Of a DNA stretch of 64,000 nt, positions 63,096 through 64,000 are shown piece by piece. The stretch covers positions 238,021 through 302,020 of the forward strand of contig NW_027476334.1 in NCBI RefSeq assembly GCF_051020955.1, written 5' to 3'. Source of the DNA: Megalopta genalis (taxonomy: Eukaryota > Arthropoda > Insecta > Hymenoptera > Halictidae). The position numbers and the translations under genes are program-made. The notes under the pieces are model-generated. The model had not been told where the DNA came from and ran no database searches. It saw only the letters and a program-made list of their open reading frames with translations. Numbering within the stretch: position 1 is the stretch's first letter; each line of letters begins with the position of its first letter.

Positions 63096-64000
63096 TCGTT
63101 TGTTTCGCATGCTGTTGAAGCTAAATCATGTATATCACAAGTATTTGAAGCTAAACCATTTGTATCGCATGGAATCGAAGATAAGCGTCCTACTTCGCAT
63201 TGATTTGAAGCTAAATCATGTTTTCCGCATGGATTTTAAGCTAACTCGTTTGTTTCGCATGCAGTTGAAGCTAAATCATGTATATCACAAGTATTTGAAG
63301 CTAAACCATTTGTATCGCATGGGATCGAAGATAAGCCTCCTACTTCGCATTGATTTGAAGCTAAATCATGTGTTTCGCATGGATTTGAAGCTAACTCGTT
63401 TGTTTCGCATGCTGTTGAAGCTAAATCATATATATCACAAGTATTTGAAGCTAAATCATTTGTCGCATGCATTCGAAGATAATCCATCTACTTCGCATTA
63501 ATTTGAAGCTAAATCATGTGTTTCGCTTGGATTTGAAGATAACTCGTTTGTTTCGCATGCTGTTGAAGCTAAATCATGTATATCACAAGTATTTGAAGCT
63601 AAACCATTTGTTTCGCATGGATTCGAAGATAAGCCTCCTACTTCGCATTGATTTGAAGCTAAATCATGTGTTTCGCATGGATTTGAAGCTAACTCGTTTG
63701 TATCGCATGCAGTTGAAGCTGAACCATGTATATCACAAGTATTTGAAGCTAAACTATTCGTTTCGCATGGATTCGAAGGTAAGTCTTCCACTTCGCATTG
63801 ATTTGAAGCTAAATCATGTGTTTCGCATGGATTTGAAGTTAACTCGTTTGTTTCGCATGCAGTTGAAGCTAAATCATGTATATCACAAGTATTTGCAGCT
63901 AAACCATTTGTTTCGCATGGATTCCAAGATAACCCTTCTAATTCGCATTGATTTGAAGCAAAATCATGTGTTTCTCATGGATTTGAAGCTGACTCGTTTA
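63096..64000. repeat. Additional partial 1,887-base subunit at the right edge
   Basis: About 63,096-63,870 repeats 61,209-61,983 at an offset of 1,887. Near 63,875 it diverges, reading atcatgtatatcacaag and tttgcagc where the earlier copy has atcaagtgtatcac. The last about 100 bases resemble 50,030-50,120 (ccaagataacccttctaatt, then gcaaaatcatgtgtttctc). The array continues past the window end. Confidence 0.85.

Larger units (their letters stand above)
1..64000. repeat. Satellite DNA array filling the entire window (30-base monomer, 150-base higher-order unit)
   Basis: Every stretch I read, from first to last base, consists of 30-base monomers with a common head (tttgaagcta or ttcgaagata and close variants) and one of about five tails. 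The monomers are arranged in a repeating order of five, giving a 150-base higher-order repeat, which is in turn duplicated in blocks of about 450 bases to 8.6 kb. Neither edge reaches non-satellite DNA, so the true array is larger than 64 kb. No transposon, RNA gene or unique sequence interrupts it. Array size and nested organisation are typical of eukaryotic satellites at centromeres, subtelomeres or other heterochromatin; this placement is inference. I do not recognise the family. Confidence 0.97.

Noticed and set aside
1..64000. CRISPR array (regular short repeats)
   Set aside because: There are no unique spacers. Every base belongs to a related 30-base monomer and the monomers abut directly.
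49215..64000. Prokaryotic or viral origin with repeat protein genes
   Set aside because: No gene-sized unique sequence exists in the window. A continuous array larger than 64 kb with nested higher-order units is not a bacterial or viral arrangement known to me.

Overview
The whole 64,000-base window is one uninterrupted satellite DNA array. I see no protein-coding gene I can support, no rRNA or tRNA, no transposon, no CRISPR array and no unique sequence. A continuous array of this size with nested higher-order repeats points to a eukaryotic heterochromatic or subtelomeric/centromeric-type region in a long-read assembly. The sequence does not identify the taxon. The consensus is about 37% GC (hand count on one 150-base unit), and CpG is not depleted.

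The basic element is a 30-base monomer. It starts with a shared 10-base head (ttcgaagata / tttgaagcta type) followed by a variable 20-base tail. Five monomer types, called here a to e, follow one another as b-c-d-e-a to form a 150-base higher-order unit. Tails: a = aatcatgtgtttcgcatgga, b = actcgtttgtttcgcatgct, c = aatcatgtatatcacaagta, d = aaccatttgtttcgcatgga, e = agccttctacttcgcattga. A divergent subfamily is marked by cttcgcgttga and appears at more than 30 places. Register is broken repeatedly by 28-, 29- and 31-base monomers.

Layout. 1-11,470: a mosaic of older blocks, including 603-1,371 and 1,520-4,139, which recur further right, 5,900-7,815, which repeats 1,702-3,615, and an imperfect 1.5-1.65 kb duplication at about 7,980-10,690. 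11,471-28,190: two copies of an 8,579-base unit, nearly identical, the second lacking about 449 bases. 28,191-31,714: a shuffled mosaic. 31,715-39,265: a roughly 5.19-kb duplication with an indel-rich first copy. 39,266-44,116: a mosaic with a local 300-base duplication and a degenerate stretch. 44,117-49,214: two copies of a 2,549-base unit. 49,215-64,000: a 4,679-base unit (itself 1,887 + 2,792) in two full and one partial copy, almost identical to one another.

Because 30 is divisible by 3, some frames stay open over hundreds of codons on both strands (up to 394 codons on +, 339 on -). I treat these as by-products of the repeat, because inherited 1-base indels break every frame and most of the few differences I examined between near-identical copies change the encoded residue in either frame. 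Block boundaries were found by eye and are good to about 10-30 bases. Identity between copies was judged by reading, not by a computed alignment.
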